Part shown: piece by piece, positions 16,224-25,507 of the stretch
Position numbering within the stretch: the stretch's first letter is position 1
How the letters are laid out: each line of letters opens with the position of its first letter
Assembly: GCA_045578465.1 (NCBI GenBank)
Contig: JAZNKJ010000016.1
Coordinates: forward strand, 5,142-69,141
From: SIG454 sp045578465
GTDB lineage: Bacteria; Bacillota; Clostridia; Monoglobales; Monoglobaceae
DNA length: 64,000 bases
Direction: 5' to 3'
The notes under the pieces: generated by a model
The model's input: the letters and a program-made list of their open reading frames with translations, nothing else
What the model was told of the DNA's origin: nothing
Databases searched by the model: none
Position numbers and translations under genes: made by a program

Positions 16224-16230
16224 TGTCGAA
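16224..16230. promoter_or_regulatory. Candidate Spo0A box upstream of spo0A
   Basis: TGTCGAA at 16224-16230 matches the core Spo0A binding site (TGNCGAA). It lies about 50 bp upstream of the spo0A -35 and abuts the terminator of the gatD operon. A 7-bp match occurs by chance, so autoregulation is only a suggestion. Confidence 0.4.
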
Positions 16231-16255
16231 AAAAAGCACAATATCTTGTGCTTTT
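16231..16255 (-). terminator. Terminator of the hprK-to-gatD operon
   Basis: AAAAGCACAA/TTGTGCTTTT stem (16232-16241, 16246-16255) with a 4-nt loop. On the minus strand it is followed by a run of T, 17 bp after the gatD stop. Confidence 0.85.
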
Positions 16256-16271
16256 GTCGTTATTTGCAGTA

Positions 16272-17000
16272 TTAAATTGAAAAGGTGTTTATGATGTATT
16301 CTCTCGCGTTATTTTCCAGAGTATCATCAAGAGGAGGAAGGGAAGAAAAACCCTCATATTTCCTTTTAAGTGCCCTTTCTAAGATGCTGTCGCAAAGCTT
16401 TGGATTCTTTGGAAGGAGGGGGCCGTGGAGATAAGTTCCTATAAGATTTTTATAGATAACGCCCTCAAAACCACTTTCCCCGTTGTTGCCGTGACCCACT
16501 AAAACTTTGCCAAGTGGAGAGTGGCTTCCTATAACTGTCCGTCCGCCGTGGTTTTCAAAGCCTGCGATTTTACCAAATTCGTCGCTTTCTAAAACTACAT
16601 TCCCGATAAGGCGGTTTTTCTCATCGGAAGTTGTTGTTATATCCAAAATTTCCATTCCCGCAATCTCTTTTTGGGAGGTCTTATAGTATTTCCCCATAAG
16701 CTGATACCCTCCGCAAACGCAGAGCATAACCCCATCATTTTCTATATAGGTTTTAAGCTCTTCTCTGTATGAGGATAAAAGGTTGCTGACAGTTTCCATT
16801 TCTCTGTCTGCCCCACCACCTAAGAAAATAATATCCGCATTTTTAAAGTCGATATGGTTATCTGATGCTGTAATATCAATAACATTCGCTCCCATATTCC
16901 GCCAGAGAAGACGCATTTTAAGAGCTTCCATATTTCCCTTGTCGCCATAGAGATTTAAAAGGTCAGGATAAAGATGAACAATATTTAAAGAATATTCCAT
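16272..17000 (-). CDS. gatD: Lipid II isoglutaminyl synthase, glutamine amidotransferase subunit GatD
   Basis: A 242-aa class I amidotransferase-like protein of the CobB/CobQ type. Seen are the cysteine nucleophile in LCVCGGYQLMGKYY (~93-106) and the histidine in YLHGPLLPKNP (~190). With MurT it amidates the alpha-carboxyl of D-Glu in the peptidoglycan stem. Its ATG overlaps the murT stop (TAATG), the standard arrangement for this two-subunit enzyme. The N-terminal NIVHLYPDLLNLYGDKGNMEAL is typical of GatD. Confidence 0.93.
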   Translation of the reverse strand: MEYSLNIVHLYPDLLNLYGDKGNMEALKMRLLWRNMGANVIDITASDNHIDFKNADIIFLGGGADREMETVSNLLSSYREELKTYIENDGVMLCVCGGYQLMGKYYKTSQKEIAGMEILDITTTSDEKNRLIGNVVLESDEFGKIAGFENHGGRTVIGSHSPLGKVLVGHGNNGESGFEGVIYKNLIGTYLHGPLLPKNPKLCDSILERALKRKYEGFSSLPPLDDTLENNAREYIINTFSI

Positions 17001-18331
17001 TATTTTTTCCCCTCCTTTTCATCTTTAAGGCCAAGCAGAATATTTTGTGTCCCGAAAAGAGCAGTATAGTTAACTAAAACATAACAAACCTCGCTATCGG
17101 TTTCAAGACAAGATAAAATTGCTTCTTTCATATCAAAAGTGATTTTGTCAATAGTAATACCTGAATATTTAAAGCGAAGGGCAAGGTCATAGGCCCTTTT
17201 CCCGCTTATTGAAAGAGTGTTCAAGGTTTCGTTATTAAGCCTTTCAAAATCAACATCCCAAAGCCATGAAACATCCATGCCGTCACTTGGCTCGGCGTTT
17301 ACGGCGATAATAATGTCCTTCTTGCGCTTGTCGGTTAAAACTGTTTCAATCGCCTGATTAAACCCTGCGGGGTTTTTGGCAAGATTTAAAATAACGCTCT
17401 TTCCAAGGTCAATCTCTTCCATACGGCCAATCTGTGGCTTGTAGTCAGAGAGAAGATTGTTGAAGTTCTCGCCCTTTGTCCCTAAAAGGTTCATAAGAGA
17501 GAAAACAGCAAGAACATTATAAATATTATAAAAACCTCTGTAATTTAAGTTTACGGCGCTACCGTTTACAGTAAAGGAAAGCCCGTTTTCAAGGCTTACA
17601 TCCTTTGCCTCAAAGTCGATTTTGTTTCGCTTGTTTTCGCATTTAGTGCAGAAATAATCCCCAAGCTGACCATAGTGATAATAATTATAGGAAAGGGGAG
17701 CACCACACACTGTGCAGAATTGGCCGTCTCTTGTTTCGCTGTTTTGAGAGAGGACCTGCTCGCTTATTCCAAAATATGAAGCGTCGCGACCTTCCCCCAG
17801 TTGAGCAGTTATAGGGTCGTCTCCGTTTAAGATAAGCTTTGCCTGAGGGGCTTTATCGATTGCAGACTTAACAAGCTTTACGGTTGTTTCAAGCTCGCCA
17901 TAGCGGTCAAGCTGGTCCCTGAAAAGATTGGTAACGATTATATAGTCAGGGGTTATATGGTCAAAAACTTTAACCGCAAAGGCTTCGTCAATTTCAAAGC
18001 AGGCATAGTCTGCCTTGAATTTCCCGAAAAGGTTACAGCTGTCTGCAAAAACTGTTGCAACACCGCTCAGCATATTCGCCCCAAGAGTGTTGCAGATAAC
18101 ATGGTATCCGCATTTTAAAAGGGAGGCATAAACTAAGTTATTGGTGGTGGTTTTGCCGTTTGTTCCGCAGGTTACAATAACCTTGCCTGTAATATTCTTT
18201 TTTAGCCTTTTAATCATATCAGGGCAGATTTTAAGAGCAACCACCCCAGGGGTTGATGAGGATTTTTTGCCCATCATTTTCCCAAGGAGAGAGGCAAGCT
18301 TTGCCGCCCAGACTGCAAGTATAAGTCGCAT
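17000..18331 (-). CDS. murT: Lipid II isoglutaminyl synthase, Mur-ligase subunit MurT
   Basis: A 443-aa Mur-ligase-like enzyme that activates the D-Glu carboxyl of lipid II with ATP; GatD supplies ammonia. The P-loop is VTCGTNGKTTTNN (~52-64). A zinc ribbon is inserted (CTVCGAPL at ~205 and CTKCENKR at ~225), as known in MurT, and the C-terminal DUF1727 domain includes NLAKNPAGFNQ. I chose the ATG at 18331 with AAGGA 10 nt upstream; a TTG at 18361 in the same frame lacks a site and would overlap dnaE. The resulting N-terminus matches Staphylococcus MurT in length. Confidence 0.93.
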   Translation of the reverse strand: MRLILAVWAAKLASLLGKMMGKKSSSTPGVVALKICPDMIKRLKKNITGKVIVTCGTNGKTTTNNLVYASLLKCGYHVICNTLGANMLSGVATVFADSCNLFGKFKADYACFEIDEAFAVKVFDHITPDYIIVTNLFRDQLDRYGELETTVKLVKSAIDKAPQAKLILNGDDPITAQLGEGRDASYFGISEQVLSQNSETRDGQFCTVCGAPLSYNYYHYGQLGDYFCTKCENKRNKIDFEAKDVSLENGLSFTVNGSAVNLNYRGFYNIYNVLAVFSLMNLLGTKGENFNNLLSDYKPQIGRMEEIDLGKSVILNLAKNPAGFNQAIETVLTDKRKKDIIIAVNAEPSDGMDVSWLWDVDFERLNNETLNTLSISGKRAYDLALRFKYSGITIDKITFDMKEAILSCLETDSEVCYVLVNYTALFGTQNILLGLKDEKEGKK

Positions 18332-18350
18332 AAGTTTTGTGTCCTTTCCC

Positions 18351-21300
18351 TTATTTTTCAATAAGTTTTATATCGCTTTCGTCAAAGATTTCATAAAGTT
18401 CGTCAAAAGGAATACTATTTTCCTTTGCCCACATAGAGGAGGGGGCAGAAAATGCCTGCTTCGTGTCCTCATAGTAGATATAAAGGGGTAAATCTCCGCC
18501 TGTTAAGATTGTTTTAAGCTCCTCTAATTTTTCATTTTCAAAGGATTTCATCTTTATATAGAGCTTTTTATATTTTCCGCTTGGAACTGCCGTAAGAGGC
18601 GCCGCACTTTCAAGTCGGAGCTTAGGAGGCTTGTCCTCTGCCATATCAAGGTTTCCTGAGAGGCAAAGCACCGCGTCTTCTTTTATAAGGTTATAGAATG
18701 TCCGAACCATTGTTGGGAAAACGATAACCTCGATTGTTCCCGTTAAATCCTCAAACTCGAGGTAATACATAAGCTCGTTTTTCTTGGTAAACTGCTTTCT
18801 GAGCCCTGTAATTATTCCGCAGAGAGTAACCTTATCTCCGCTGTCAAACTTATGATGCTCGTTTTCATTTATTTCGTAAACTGTGGCATTTGAAAGCTTT
18901 TCAATTTTGTCTTTATAGCTGTCCAAAGGATGCCCTGAAACATAAACCCCGAGATATTCTTTCTCGTTTTTAAGAACTTCTGTTTCCGAAAGCTCGTCAA
19001 GGCTTGGAAAATCGTCTTTGTCACTTCCGAAGTCCTCAAAGAAACTGCCAAAATCAAGCTGGCCCTCAACATTGCTCTTCTTTTTGTCAACGGCAGAGTC
19101 AAAAACGCTCTCAAAAACCTCTAAAAGAACGCTTCTCTTTAAACCGAGGGAGTCGAATGCACCGCAGCGGATAAGAGCTTCAAGACTTCTCTTATTAAGT
19201 CTTCCCGTTGCCATTCGGTTGCAGAAGTTGGTAAAGGAGGTAAATTCGCCGCCCTTTTCTCGCTCGGCTGCAATATCTTCGATAATTGAAACGCCAACAT
19301 TTTTAACCGCTCCAAGAGAGAAACGGATGTTTTCGCCGTCAGGAACGAATGCCGCATTTCCCTTGTTTATATCAGGAGGAAGAATGTTTATTCCGCATTT
19401 TTTCGCAGAGCCTAAGTATTTGGTAATCTTATCAGGATGAGCAAGACAGCTTGTAAGAAGTGCCGCAAAAAACTCAACAGGATAGTGGCAACGAAGATAT
19501 GCGGTCTGATATGAAACGAAGGCATAGGCTGCCGCGTGGGATTTGTTAAAGGCATATTTTGCAAAGTCCATCATCTCGTCAAAGATTTCTGCCGCAATTT
19601 TGGCGTCAATACCCTTTTTAACTGCGCCCTCAACTTCATATTCGCCGTTTTCGTTTTTGATGCCGTGGATGAAGTTTTTCCGCTCCTGCTCCATAACATC
19701 TGTCTTCTTTTTGGACATAGCACGGCGGACAAGGTCGCTTCGTCCTAAGGAATAGCCGCCAAGCTCACGAACGATTTGCATAACCTGTTCCTGATAAACA
19801 ATACAGCCATAGGTAACATCCAATATTTTTTCAAGCATAGGATGTTTATATGTGATGTTTTTAGAATTATTCTTATTTGAAACATAGCGGGGGATTGAGT
19901 CCATTGGGCCTGGACGGTAAAGAGAAATTCCCGCGATAATATCTTCAATAGAGGTGGGGGCAAGGTCTTTCATAAAAGACTGCATACCGCCACTTTCAAG
20001 CTGGAACACCCCGTCGGTTTCCCCCCGGGAAATCATTTCGTAAACTTCCTGGTCCTCAAAATCAATCTTGCCGATGTCAAGAGTTTCCCCTCGGGTTTTC
20101 TTAATGTTTAAAATTGTATCTCTTATAACGGTTAAGGTGCGAAGACCTAAAAAGTCCATCTTTAAAAGGCCAAGATGCTCAACCGTATCTTTTGTGAACT
20201 GCGTGGTTATAACATCGCTGTTGCACTGAACGGGAACATAAGCCGTAACAGGCTCTTTTGTTATAACAACCCCTGCCGCATGGGTTGAGGAGTGTCTCGG
20301 AAGACCTTCAAGCTGGATTGATGTGTCAATAAGTTTTTTTATCTGCTCATCAGAGTCATACATACTTTTAAGCTGAGGATTGATTTGGAGAGCTTTCTCA
20401 ATTGTCATATCAAGGACAGCAGGAATCTCCTTTGCAACAGTGTCCGCAGTGGAATAAGGCACATCAAGAGCACGACCAACATCACGGATTGCAAGACGGG
20501 CCGCCATTGTTCCGAAAGTTATAATCTGGGCAACATGGTCAGAGCCGTATTTTTTATTGACATAGTCAATAACCTCGCCTCTGCGCTCATAACAAAAGTC
20601 AATATCAATATCAGGCATGGTAACTCGCTCGGGGTTTAAGAAACGCTCGAAAATAAGACCATACTTGATAGGGTCAATATCGGTTATTTTAAGGCAATAG
20701 GAAACTATGGACCCTGCGGCACTGCCTCGGCCGGGGCCTACCATAATTCCATTTTCTTTGGCGTAATTTATAAAATCCCATACAATGAGGAAATATTCAA
20801 CATATCCCATTGACTTTATGGTTTCAAGCTCATAGGAAAGTCTTGCTTTAATTTCGTCGTTACTGTTTGGATAACGCTCTTTAAAACCTTTTTCGCAAAG
20901 CTCTTTTAAATATTCATAAGCGGTATACCCTTCGGGAAGAGCAAATTCAGGAAGATGAAGCTTGCCAAATTCAATCTCAACATTACACATATCCGCAATT
21001 TTCTGTGTATTTTCAAGAGCCTCAGGAACATAGGAGAAGAGGAAGTCCATTTCCTCCTCAGACTTAACATAAAGCTGAGAGGACTCCATTTTCATTCTGT
21101 CGGTATCATTAACGGTCTTTCCCGTCTGGATACACATAAGAATATCCTGATATTTTGCGTCGTCTTCTGTAACATAGTGGACATCGTTGGTGGCAACAAG
21201 GCCTAAGCCAAACTCTTTAGAGAGAGCAATAAGCTGGCTGTTGAGCTTTTTCTGGTCATAAAGGCCGTGGTCCTGAATTTCGATAAAAAAGTTTTCTTTC

Positions 21301-21797
21301 CCGAAAATATCAATAAAACGCTTGGCGGTTTCCCTTGCCTCTTCGGGATTGCTGTTTAAAAAGTGGCGGGAGATAACCCCGAACATACAACCGCTTAAAG
21401 CAATAATACCTTCGCTGTGCTCCCTTAAAACATCAAGGTCGACTCTTGGCTTATAATAAAAGCCGTCAACCCATCCGCAGGAAACGATTTTCATAAGATT
21501 TTTATAGCCTGTTTCGTTTTTGGCAAGGAGGATTAAGTGTGAATTTTTTGAGTCAAGGTCGTGCATTTTGTCAAAACGGCTTCTCTGGGCAACATAAACC
21601 TCACAGCCGAGGATTGGCTTAATGCCGATTTTCTTTGCATATTCATAAAAATCAATAACCCCATACATATTCCCATGGTCAGTAATTGCCATAGCGGTCT
21701 GGCCAAGTTCTTTTGCGCGGTCTAAAATTTTCGGGATAGTCCCTTCACCGTCAAGCAAACTGTAAATAGTATGGGTGTGAAGATGCACAAATGACAT
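18351..21797 (-). CDS. dnaE: DNA polymerase III alpha subunit (DnaE type)
   Basis: A 1148-aa replicative polymerase. It has an N-terminal PHP domain (VHLHTHTIYSLLDGEG, AITDHGNMYG), the palm with catalytic aspartates in MPDIDIDFCYERRGE (~400), GPGRGSAAGS (~360), fingers with YRPGPMDSIPRY, a helix-hairpin-helix region (GAFDSLGLKRS ~845), and an OB fold (VTLCGIITGLRKQ ~985). The ATG at 21797 has AGGAGGAG upstream; another in-frame start 10 codons earlier would overlap whiA. It lies between whiA (13 bp) and murT (19 bp) in one long operon. Confidence 0.97.
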   Translation of the reverse strand: MSFVHLHTHTIYSLLDGEGTIPKILDRAKELGQTAMAITDHGNMYGVIDFYEYAKKIGIKPILGCEVYVAQRSRFDKMHDLDSKNSHLILLAKNETGYKNLMKIVSCGWVDGFYYKPRVDLDVLREHSEGIIALSGCMFGVISRHFLNSNPEEARETAKRFIDIFGKENFFIEIQDHGLYDQKKLNSQLIALSKEFGLGLVATNDVHYVTEDDAKYQDILMCIQTGKTVNDTDRMKMESSQLYVKSEEEMDFLFSYVPEALENTQKIADMCNVEIEFGKLHLPEFALPEGYTAYEYLKELCEKGFKERYPNSNDEIKARLSYELETIKSMGYVEYFLIVWDFINYAKENGIMVGPGRGSAAGSIVSYCLKITDIDPIKYGLIFERFLNPERVTMPDIDIDFCYERRGEVIDYVNKKYGSDHVAQIITFGTMAARLAIRDVGRALDVPYSTADTVAKEIPAVLDMTIEKALQINPQLKSMYDSDEQIKKLIDTSIQLEGLPRHSSTHAAGVVITKEPVTAYVPVQCNSDVITTQFTKDTVEHLGLLKMDFLGLRTLTVIRDTILNIKKTRGETLDIGKIDFEDQEVYEMISRGETDGVFQLESGGMQSFMKDLAPTSIEDIIAGISLYRPGPMDSIPRYVSNKNNSKNITYKHPMLEKILDVTYGCIVYQEQVMQIVRELGGYSLGRSDLVRRAMSKKKTDVMEQERKNFIHGIKNENGEYEVEGAVKKGIDAKIAAEIFDEMMDFAKYAFNKSHAAAYAFVSYQTAYLRCHYPVEFFAALLTSCLAHPDKITKYLGSAKKCGINILPPDINKGNAAFVPDGENIRFSLGAVKNVGVSIIEDIAAEREKGGEFTSFTNFCNRMATGRLNKRSLEALIRCGAFDSLGLKRSVLLEVFESVFDSAVDKKKSNVEGQLDFGSFFEDFGSDKDDFPSLDELSETEVLKNEKEYLGVYVSGHPLDSYKDKIEKLSNATVYEINENEHHKFDSGDKVTLCGIITGLRKQFTKKNELMYYLEFEDLTGTIEVIVFPTMVRTFYNLIKEDAVLCLSGNLDMAEDKPPKLRLESAAPLTAVPSGKYKKLYIKMKSFENEKLEELKTILTGGDLPLYIYYEDTKQAFSAPSSMWAKENSIPFDELYEIFDESDIKLIEK

Positions 21798-21810
21798 ATT
21801 TTCTCCTCCT

Positions 21811-22701
21811 TTATAGATTTTCTGCAATAGCGAGAATGCGTTTAAGTCTGTGGTTTACCCCCGACTTTGAAAGAGGGGGAGAAAGCAGAGCCCCAAGGTC
21901 CCCAAGGCTTAAATCTCTGTTTTCAAGGCGTAGCTTTGCAAGAGCATAAAGCTCGTCGGGAAGCTCTTCAAGACCGATTGTCTGTTGAATTTTATTTATA
22001 GCCTTAATATGAACGGCAGATGCTGTAAACACCTTGTCCATATTGGCAACTTCCCCGTTATAAATTCTGGTAAGATTGCTCCTTACTTCTCTCTCAATTT
22101 TTATATTGACATATTCCATATAAGATAAGGTTGATCCAAGATAAGTGAGGACATCACAGATGGTGTCGCTGACTTTGGTATAAACAACCCATGAGTCCTT
22201 TCTCTTAACCTTCTTAAAAGAAAAGCCCAACGATTCGAGGAAGAGAAGAAAATCCTCCGTTAAAAGCTCATATCTTGTAAGGAACTCCATATTGTAATTC
22301 TTATTGGGGTCAATAACTGTTCCGCCCCCTAAAAAAGCGCCTCGAAGGAAGGCTTTCTTGCAACAGTCTTTTTCAATAACCTCAGGGGTTATGCGGAATT
22401 TTATATTGTTTTCAGACAGGCGGAGGGCATATAAGCATTTTGCAACAACCCCTAAATCGTTGCAGTAAACTGCGAAATATTTTCCGTCTTTTGTGGTCTT
22501 ACCTATGTATCCGAAAAGCTTATTTAAAAGGGCGCAGAACTTGTCCGCAACAAAAGAGCTTTCGCTTATAAGCTTAATAGAGGTTCCGTTTATGCTCCCT
22601 GCAAATAAAAGCATACCAAAAAGCTCTGCCCTGTCGCAACAGGGAGAGTTGTTTTCGGCAAGTATTAAGGGTTCTTTTGTTTGCTGGGAAAAAGATTTCA
22701 T
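21811..22701 (-). CDS. whiA: DNA-binding protein WhiA
   Basis: A 296-aa homologue of WhiA, which fuses a LAGLIDADG-homing-endonuclease-like N-terminal domain (KKAFLRGAFLGGGTVIDPNKNYNMEF, ~115-140, without catalytic function in the family) to a C-terminal HTH (LEELPDELYALAKLRLENRDLSLGDLGALLSPPLSKSGVNHRLKRI). It influences cell division and sporulation-related development. In most Firmicutes whiA follows rapZ and yvcK; here murB is immediately upstream (12 bp), so those two genes have been lost or moved. Confidence 0.93.
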   Translation of the reverse strand: MKSFSQQTKEPLILAENNSPCCDRAELFGMLLFAGSINGTSIKLISESSFVADKFCALLNKLFGYIGKTTKDGKYFAVYCNDLGVVAKCLYALRLSENNIKFRITPEVIEKDCCKKAFLRGAFLGGGTVIDPNKNYNMEFLTRYELLTEDFLLFLESLGFSFKKVKRKDSWVVYTKVSDTICDVLTYLGSTLSYMEYVNIKIEREVRSNLTRIYNGEVANMDKVFTASAVHIKAINKIQQTIGLEELPDELYALAKLRLENRDLSLGDLGALLSPPLSKSGVNHRLKRILAIAENL

Positions 22702-22713
22702 ATTTTTATCCTT

Positions 22714-23616
22714 TTAGAATTTTCCAATCATTTTAACCTCAGGGCAAAGAGTTACCCCGAATTTTTCATAAACTGTTTTCTGGATATGTTCTATAACAGA
22801 AAGAACATCCTTTGCGGTGGCATTTCCTGTGTTTATAACAAAACCTGCATGTTTTTCGGAAACCTGCGCTCCGCCGATGGAAAAGCCTTTAAGCCCTGCC
22901 TGTTCAATAAGTGTTCCTGCAAAATGTCCTGTGGGCCGCTTGAAGGTGCTTCCTGCGCTTGGCTTATCAAGAGGCTGTTTTGAAACCCGTCTCTCTTTAA
23001 GGTCATCGGTTTTGGTCTTGATGTCTTCTTTGTTGCCCTCTTTAAGAGAAAGAGTGCAGCTTGTTATAACCGCTCCGTTATCCATAAAAACGCTGCGACG
23101 GTAACCAAAGTCACAGTTTTTTTTGTCTATGGTTTTTATGTTATTGTCCTTGTCAATAAAAGTAACATCTTTAACAACAGCGCAAAGCTCCTCGCCGTAT
23201 GCCCCTGCATTCATATAAAGGGCACCCCCTAATGAGCCGGGGATTCCTGAGGCAAATTCAAGTCCCGTAAGGGAATTTTCATAAGCTAAATTTGCAATAC
23301 GGGAAAGAAGAATACCGCATTGGGCTTTAATTGTTGTTCCGTTTATTTCGGCGTTTTTCATATTTTTGCCGATAATTATAACAACCCCGTCAATTCCGCC
23401 GTCTCCCACTAAAATATTAGAGCCGTTTCCTAAAACGGTTGCAGGGATATTTTCGCTTTTTAAAAGATTTAAAACTGCAATAATCTGTTCCTCATTCTCA
23501 GGAAAAACCACAAAGTCGGCATTACCGCCGATTTTAAAAGTAGTGTGGTTTTTCATTGGCTCGTCTTTTAGGACATTTTTGTCCCCCAAAAGAGAAACAA
23601 GCTTAGCTTCTATCAT
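22714..23616 (-). CDS. murB: UDP-N-acetylenolpyruvoylglucosamine reductase
   Basis: A 300-aa type II MurB that reduces UDP-GlcNAc-enolpyruvate to UDP-MurNAc with NADPH and FAD. FAD-binding text is clear: HTTFKIGGNADFVVFP, VLGNGSNILVGDGGIDGVVI, SGIPGSLGGALYMNAGAYG and the general-acid serine in KPSAGSTFKRP (~residue 223). The C-terminal IGGAQVSEKHAGFVIN also fits. It sits 11 bp after the PHP gene and 12 bp before whiA. Confidence 0.96.
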   Translation of the reverse strand: MIEAKLVSLLGDKNVLKDEPMKNHTTFKIGGNADFVVFPENEEQIIAVLNLLKSENIPATVLGNGSNILVGDGGIDGVVIIIGKNMKNAEINGTTIKAQCGILLSRIANLAYENSLTGLEFASGIPGSLGGALYMNAGAYGEELCAVVKDVTFIDKDNNIKTIDKKNCDFGYRRSVFMDNGAVITSCTLSLKEGNKEDIKTKTDDLKERRVSKQPLDKPSAGSTFKRPTGHFAGTLIEQAGLKGFSIGGAQVSEKHAGFVINTGNATAKDVLSVIEHIQKTVYEKFGVTLCPEVKMIGKF

Positions 23617-23627
23617 AATATCTCTCC

Positions 23628-24353
23628 TTAAAAATTAAATTCAAGATACGGTTTTTTGTTTTTAAGATGGTCTGTAAGAGTTTTCGCATCACGGCTTATA
23701 ATAAGCTCCTCAGGAAAGTCACAATCTTTGAGTAAGTTTATTGCATCCTCAAAATCCCCTACCGAGTCGCAGTAGTGAGCATCAGAGCCTACGCAGATTT
23801 TAGCGCCGTATTTTTTGCAGCAAAGGATAATGTCACGGCATATTTCTGTTTGAAAATCTTTAAGGAGGGTGTATCGGTTAACCTCAATTAAGATATCCTT
23901 TTTCTTTGCCTTTTTAATAACTGCCTTATGGTCAAAACTAAATCCGTTTCTGCCGATATGGCCTAAAACATCGATATATGGATTATCCATAACATTAAGC
24001 CAGGTTTTTGTGTGGTCAGCCTCGTCCCTTTGTTCATAAATGGGATAGTGAATGGAGGCAAGAATTATGCCAAGCCTCTTTAAAATTCTTTCGGGTATAT
24101 CAGTTTCGCCCCTTTTGTTAAGAACATTAAGCTCTGCGCCTTTAAGAATTTTAACCCCGCAGATAACAGGAGGAATCGCTCCTGAATTTTCAAAGTGCCA
24201 CAAGTGGGGAGAGTCGGGAGCCAAAGGAGCGTGGTCCGTCATTGCAATAAGTTCAAGGCCCTTCTCCGCTGCCACAAGCGCATTTTCTCTTATGGTGGAA
24301 TATGCGTGAGTGCTGGCTATTGTGTGAGTGTGAATATCTGTAAGTATTTTCAA
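23628..24353 (-). CDS. PHP-domain phosphatase (YcdX/histidinol-phosphatase-like)
   Basis: A 241-aa PHP-family hydrolase. Metal-binding motifs are ILTDIHTHTIAS at the N-terminus, AMTDHAPLAP (~40), the glutamate of KGAELNVL (~75), SIHYPIYE (~100), the EVNRYTLL region (~160) and VGSDAHYCDSV (~195), i.e. the trinuclear set of YcdX-like enzymes. The substrate is unknown. A PHP gene between hprK and murB is common in Clostridia, so the location supports the call. Confidence 0.88.
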   Translation of the reverse strand: MKILTDIHTHTIASTHAYSTIRENALVAAEKGLELIAMTDHAPLAPDSPHLWHFENSGAIPPVICGVKILKGAELNVLNKRGETDIPERILKRLGIILASIHYPIYEQRDEADHTKTWLNVMDNPYIDVLGHIGRNGFSFDHKAVIKKAKKKDILIEVNRYTLLKDFQTEICRDIILCCKKYGAKICVGSDAHYCDSVGDFEDAINLLKDCDFPEELIISRDAKTLTDHLKNKKPYLEFNF

Positions 24354-24389
24354 AATATCTGTCCTTTCAAAATTTCTGTCATTTGTAAA

Positions 24390-25313
24390 TTAAAAGTTTA
24401 CCTGCTCCATAACACGCTTGTTAAGCTCTTCCGCAGCATTATACCCCATTCTTCTCTGACGGTTGTTCATTGCGGCAACCTCAAAGATGATGGCGAGGTT
24501 TCTGCCCGGTCTTACAGGGATTGTAAGAGATGGAATATCAAGACCTAAAATATTTGTGTATTCATCAACTAAGCCAAGGCGGTCATATTGCTTGCCCTTC
24601 TGCCAGGTTTCAAGATGAATAACAAGGTCGATTTTCTCTGTGTCCTTAACGGCACCCATACCGAAGATTTTCTTAACATCAACAATTCCGATTCCTCGGA
24701 TTTCTATAAAATGGCGGATAATTTCAGGGGCAGAGCCAACCAGCGCTTTTGAAGAAACCTTTTTAATCTCAACAGCGTCGTCGGCAACAAGACGGTGACC
24801 TCTTTTCATAAGCTCAACAGCGGCCTCGCTTTTACCAACCCCGCTCTCGCCTAAGATAAGAATACCCTCGCCGTAGACTTCAACCAAAACACCGTGGCGG
24901 GTGATTCTTGGTGCAAGCTCAACATTTAAGAATGCAATAAGAGCACTCATAAAAGCAGAGGTTGCAATGTTTGTCCTAAGAACAGGAGTGTCATATTCCT
25001 TTGCAAGATCAAGCATCTCGGAGAAAATAGGAATACCCCTTGCAACGATAATGGCAGGAACTCTTTTTTCAAAGAAATTTTTAAGATGAGCATATCTTTC
25101 CGCGCTGTCCATATCTTCAAGGTATGAGTTCTCAACCTTGCCTAATATCTGGATGCGGGAGGAGTCAAAATAATCATAGAAGCCGACAATCTGAAGACCC
25201 GGACGGTTAACATCGGCAGAGTCAATTAAAACCTCTTTTTCAGGAAGATAAATTGCTTCAAGTTTGAACTCGTTTATGATTTTACTAAGCGCCACTGTGA
25301 AATTTTCAGCCAT
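24390..25313 (-). CDS. hprK: HPr kinase/phosphorylase
   Basis: HprK phosphorylates Ser46 of HPr and drives carbon catabolite repression in Gram-positives. The 307-aa protein has the N-terminal domain with YLPEKEVLIDSADVNRPGL and PAIIVARG, the Walker A motif GESGVGKSEAAVELMKRG (~155) and the family signature EIRGIGIVDVKKIFGMGAV (~205). The ATG at 25313 is preceded by GAGG at 6 nt; an alternative four codons upstream has poorer spacing. It leads the seven-gene operon ending with gatD. Confidence 0.96.
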   Translation of the reverse strand: MAENFTVALSKIINEFKLEAIYLPEKEVLIDSADVNRPGLQIVGFYDYFDSSRIQILGKVENSYLEDMDSAERYAHLKNFFEKRVPAIIVARGIPIFSEMLDLAKEYDTPVLRTNIATSAFMSALIAFLNVELAPRITRHGVLVEVYGEGILILGESGVGKSEAAVELMKRGHRLVADDAVEIKKVSSKALVGSAPEIIRHFIEIRGIGIVDVKKIFGMGAVKDTEKIDLVIHLETWQKGKQYDRLGLVDEYTNILGLDIPSLTIPVRPGRNLAIIFEVAAMNNRQRRMGYNAAEELNKRVMEQVNF

Positions 25314-25356
25314 AATAATCCTCATTCCTTATGTAAAATTATAATAATATAATTAT

Positions 25357-25384
25357 ATTATACTATATTTTTTAGATTTTGCAA
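25357..25384 (-). promoter_or_regulatory. Promoter of the hprK operon
   Basis: On the minus strand TTGCAA (25379-25384), a 16-bp spacer and TATAAT (25357-25362), in a very AT-rich stretch. Confidence 0.65.
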
Positions 25385-25433
25385 CGGAATTTCACAATTT
25401 GCCCATAATTTTTGAAAAAATTTGAAAAAATGC

Positions 25434-25462
25434 TTGCAATTTGAGAAAGAACCTGCTATAAT
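25434..25462 (+). promoter_or_regulatory. Promoter of rpmB
   Basis: TTGCAA (25434-25439), 17 bp, TATAAT (25457-25462) with extended TGC, 45 bp before the ATG. Confidence 0.85.
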
Positions 25463-25507
25463 GGTACAAGTTGATATGGACAAGTGTAATTTAGGAGGTG
25501 TTTATAT

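Noticed and set aside
18332..18361. TTG start of murT at 18361
   Set aside because: It has no ribosome binding site and would overlap dnaE; the ATG at 18331 has AAGGA at good spacing and fits the family N-terminus.
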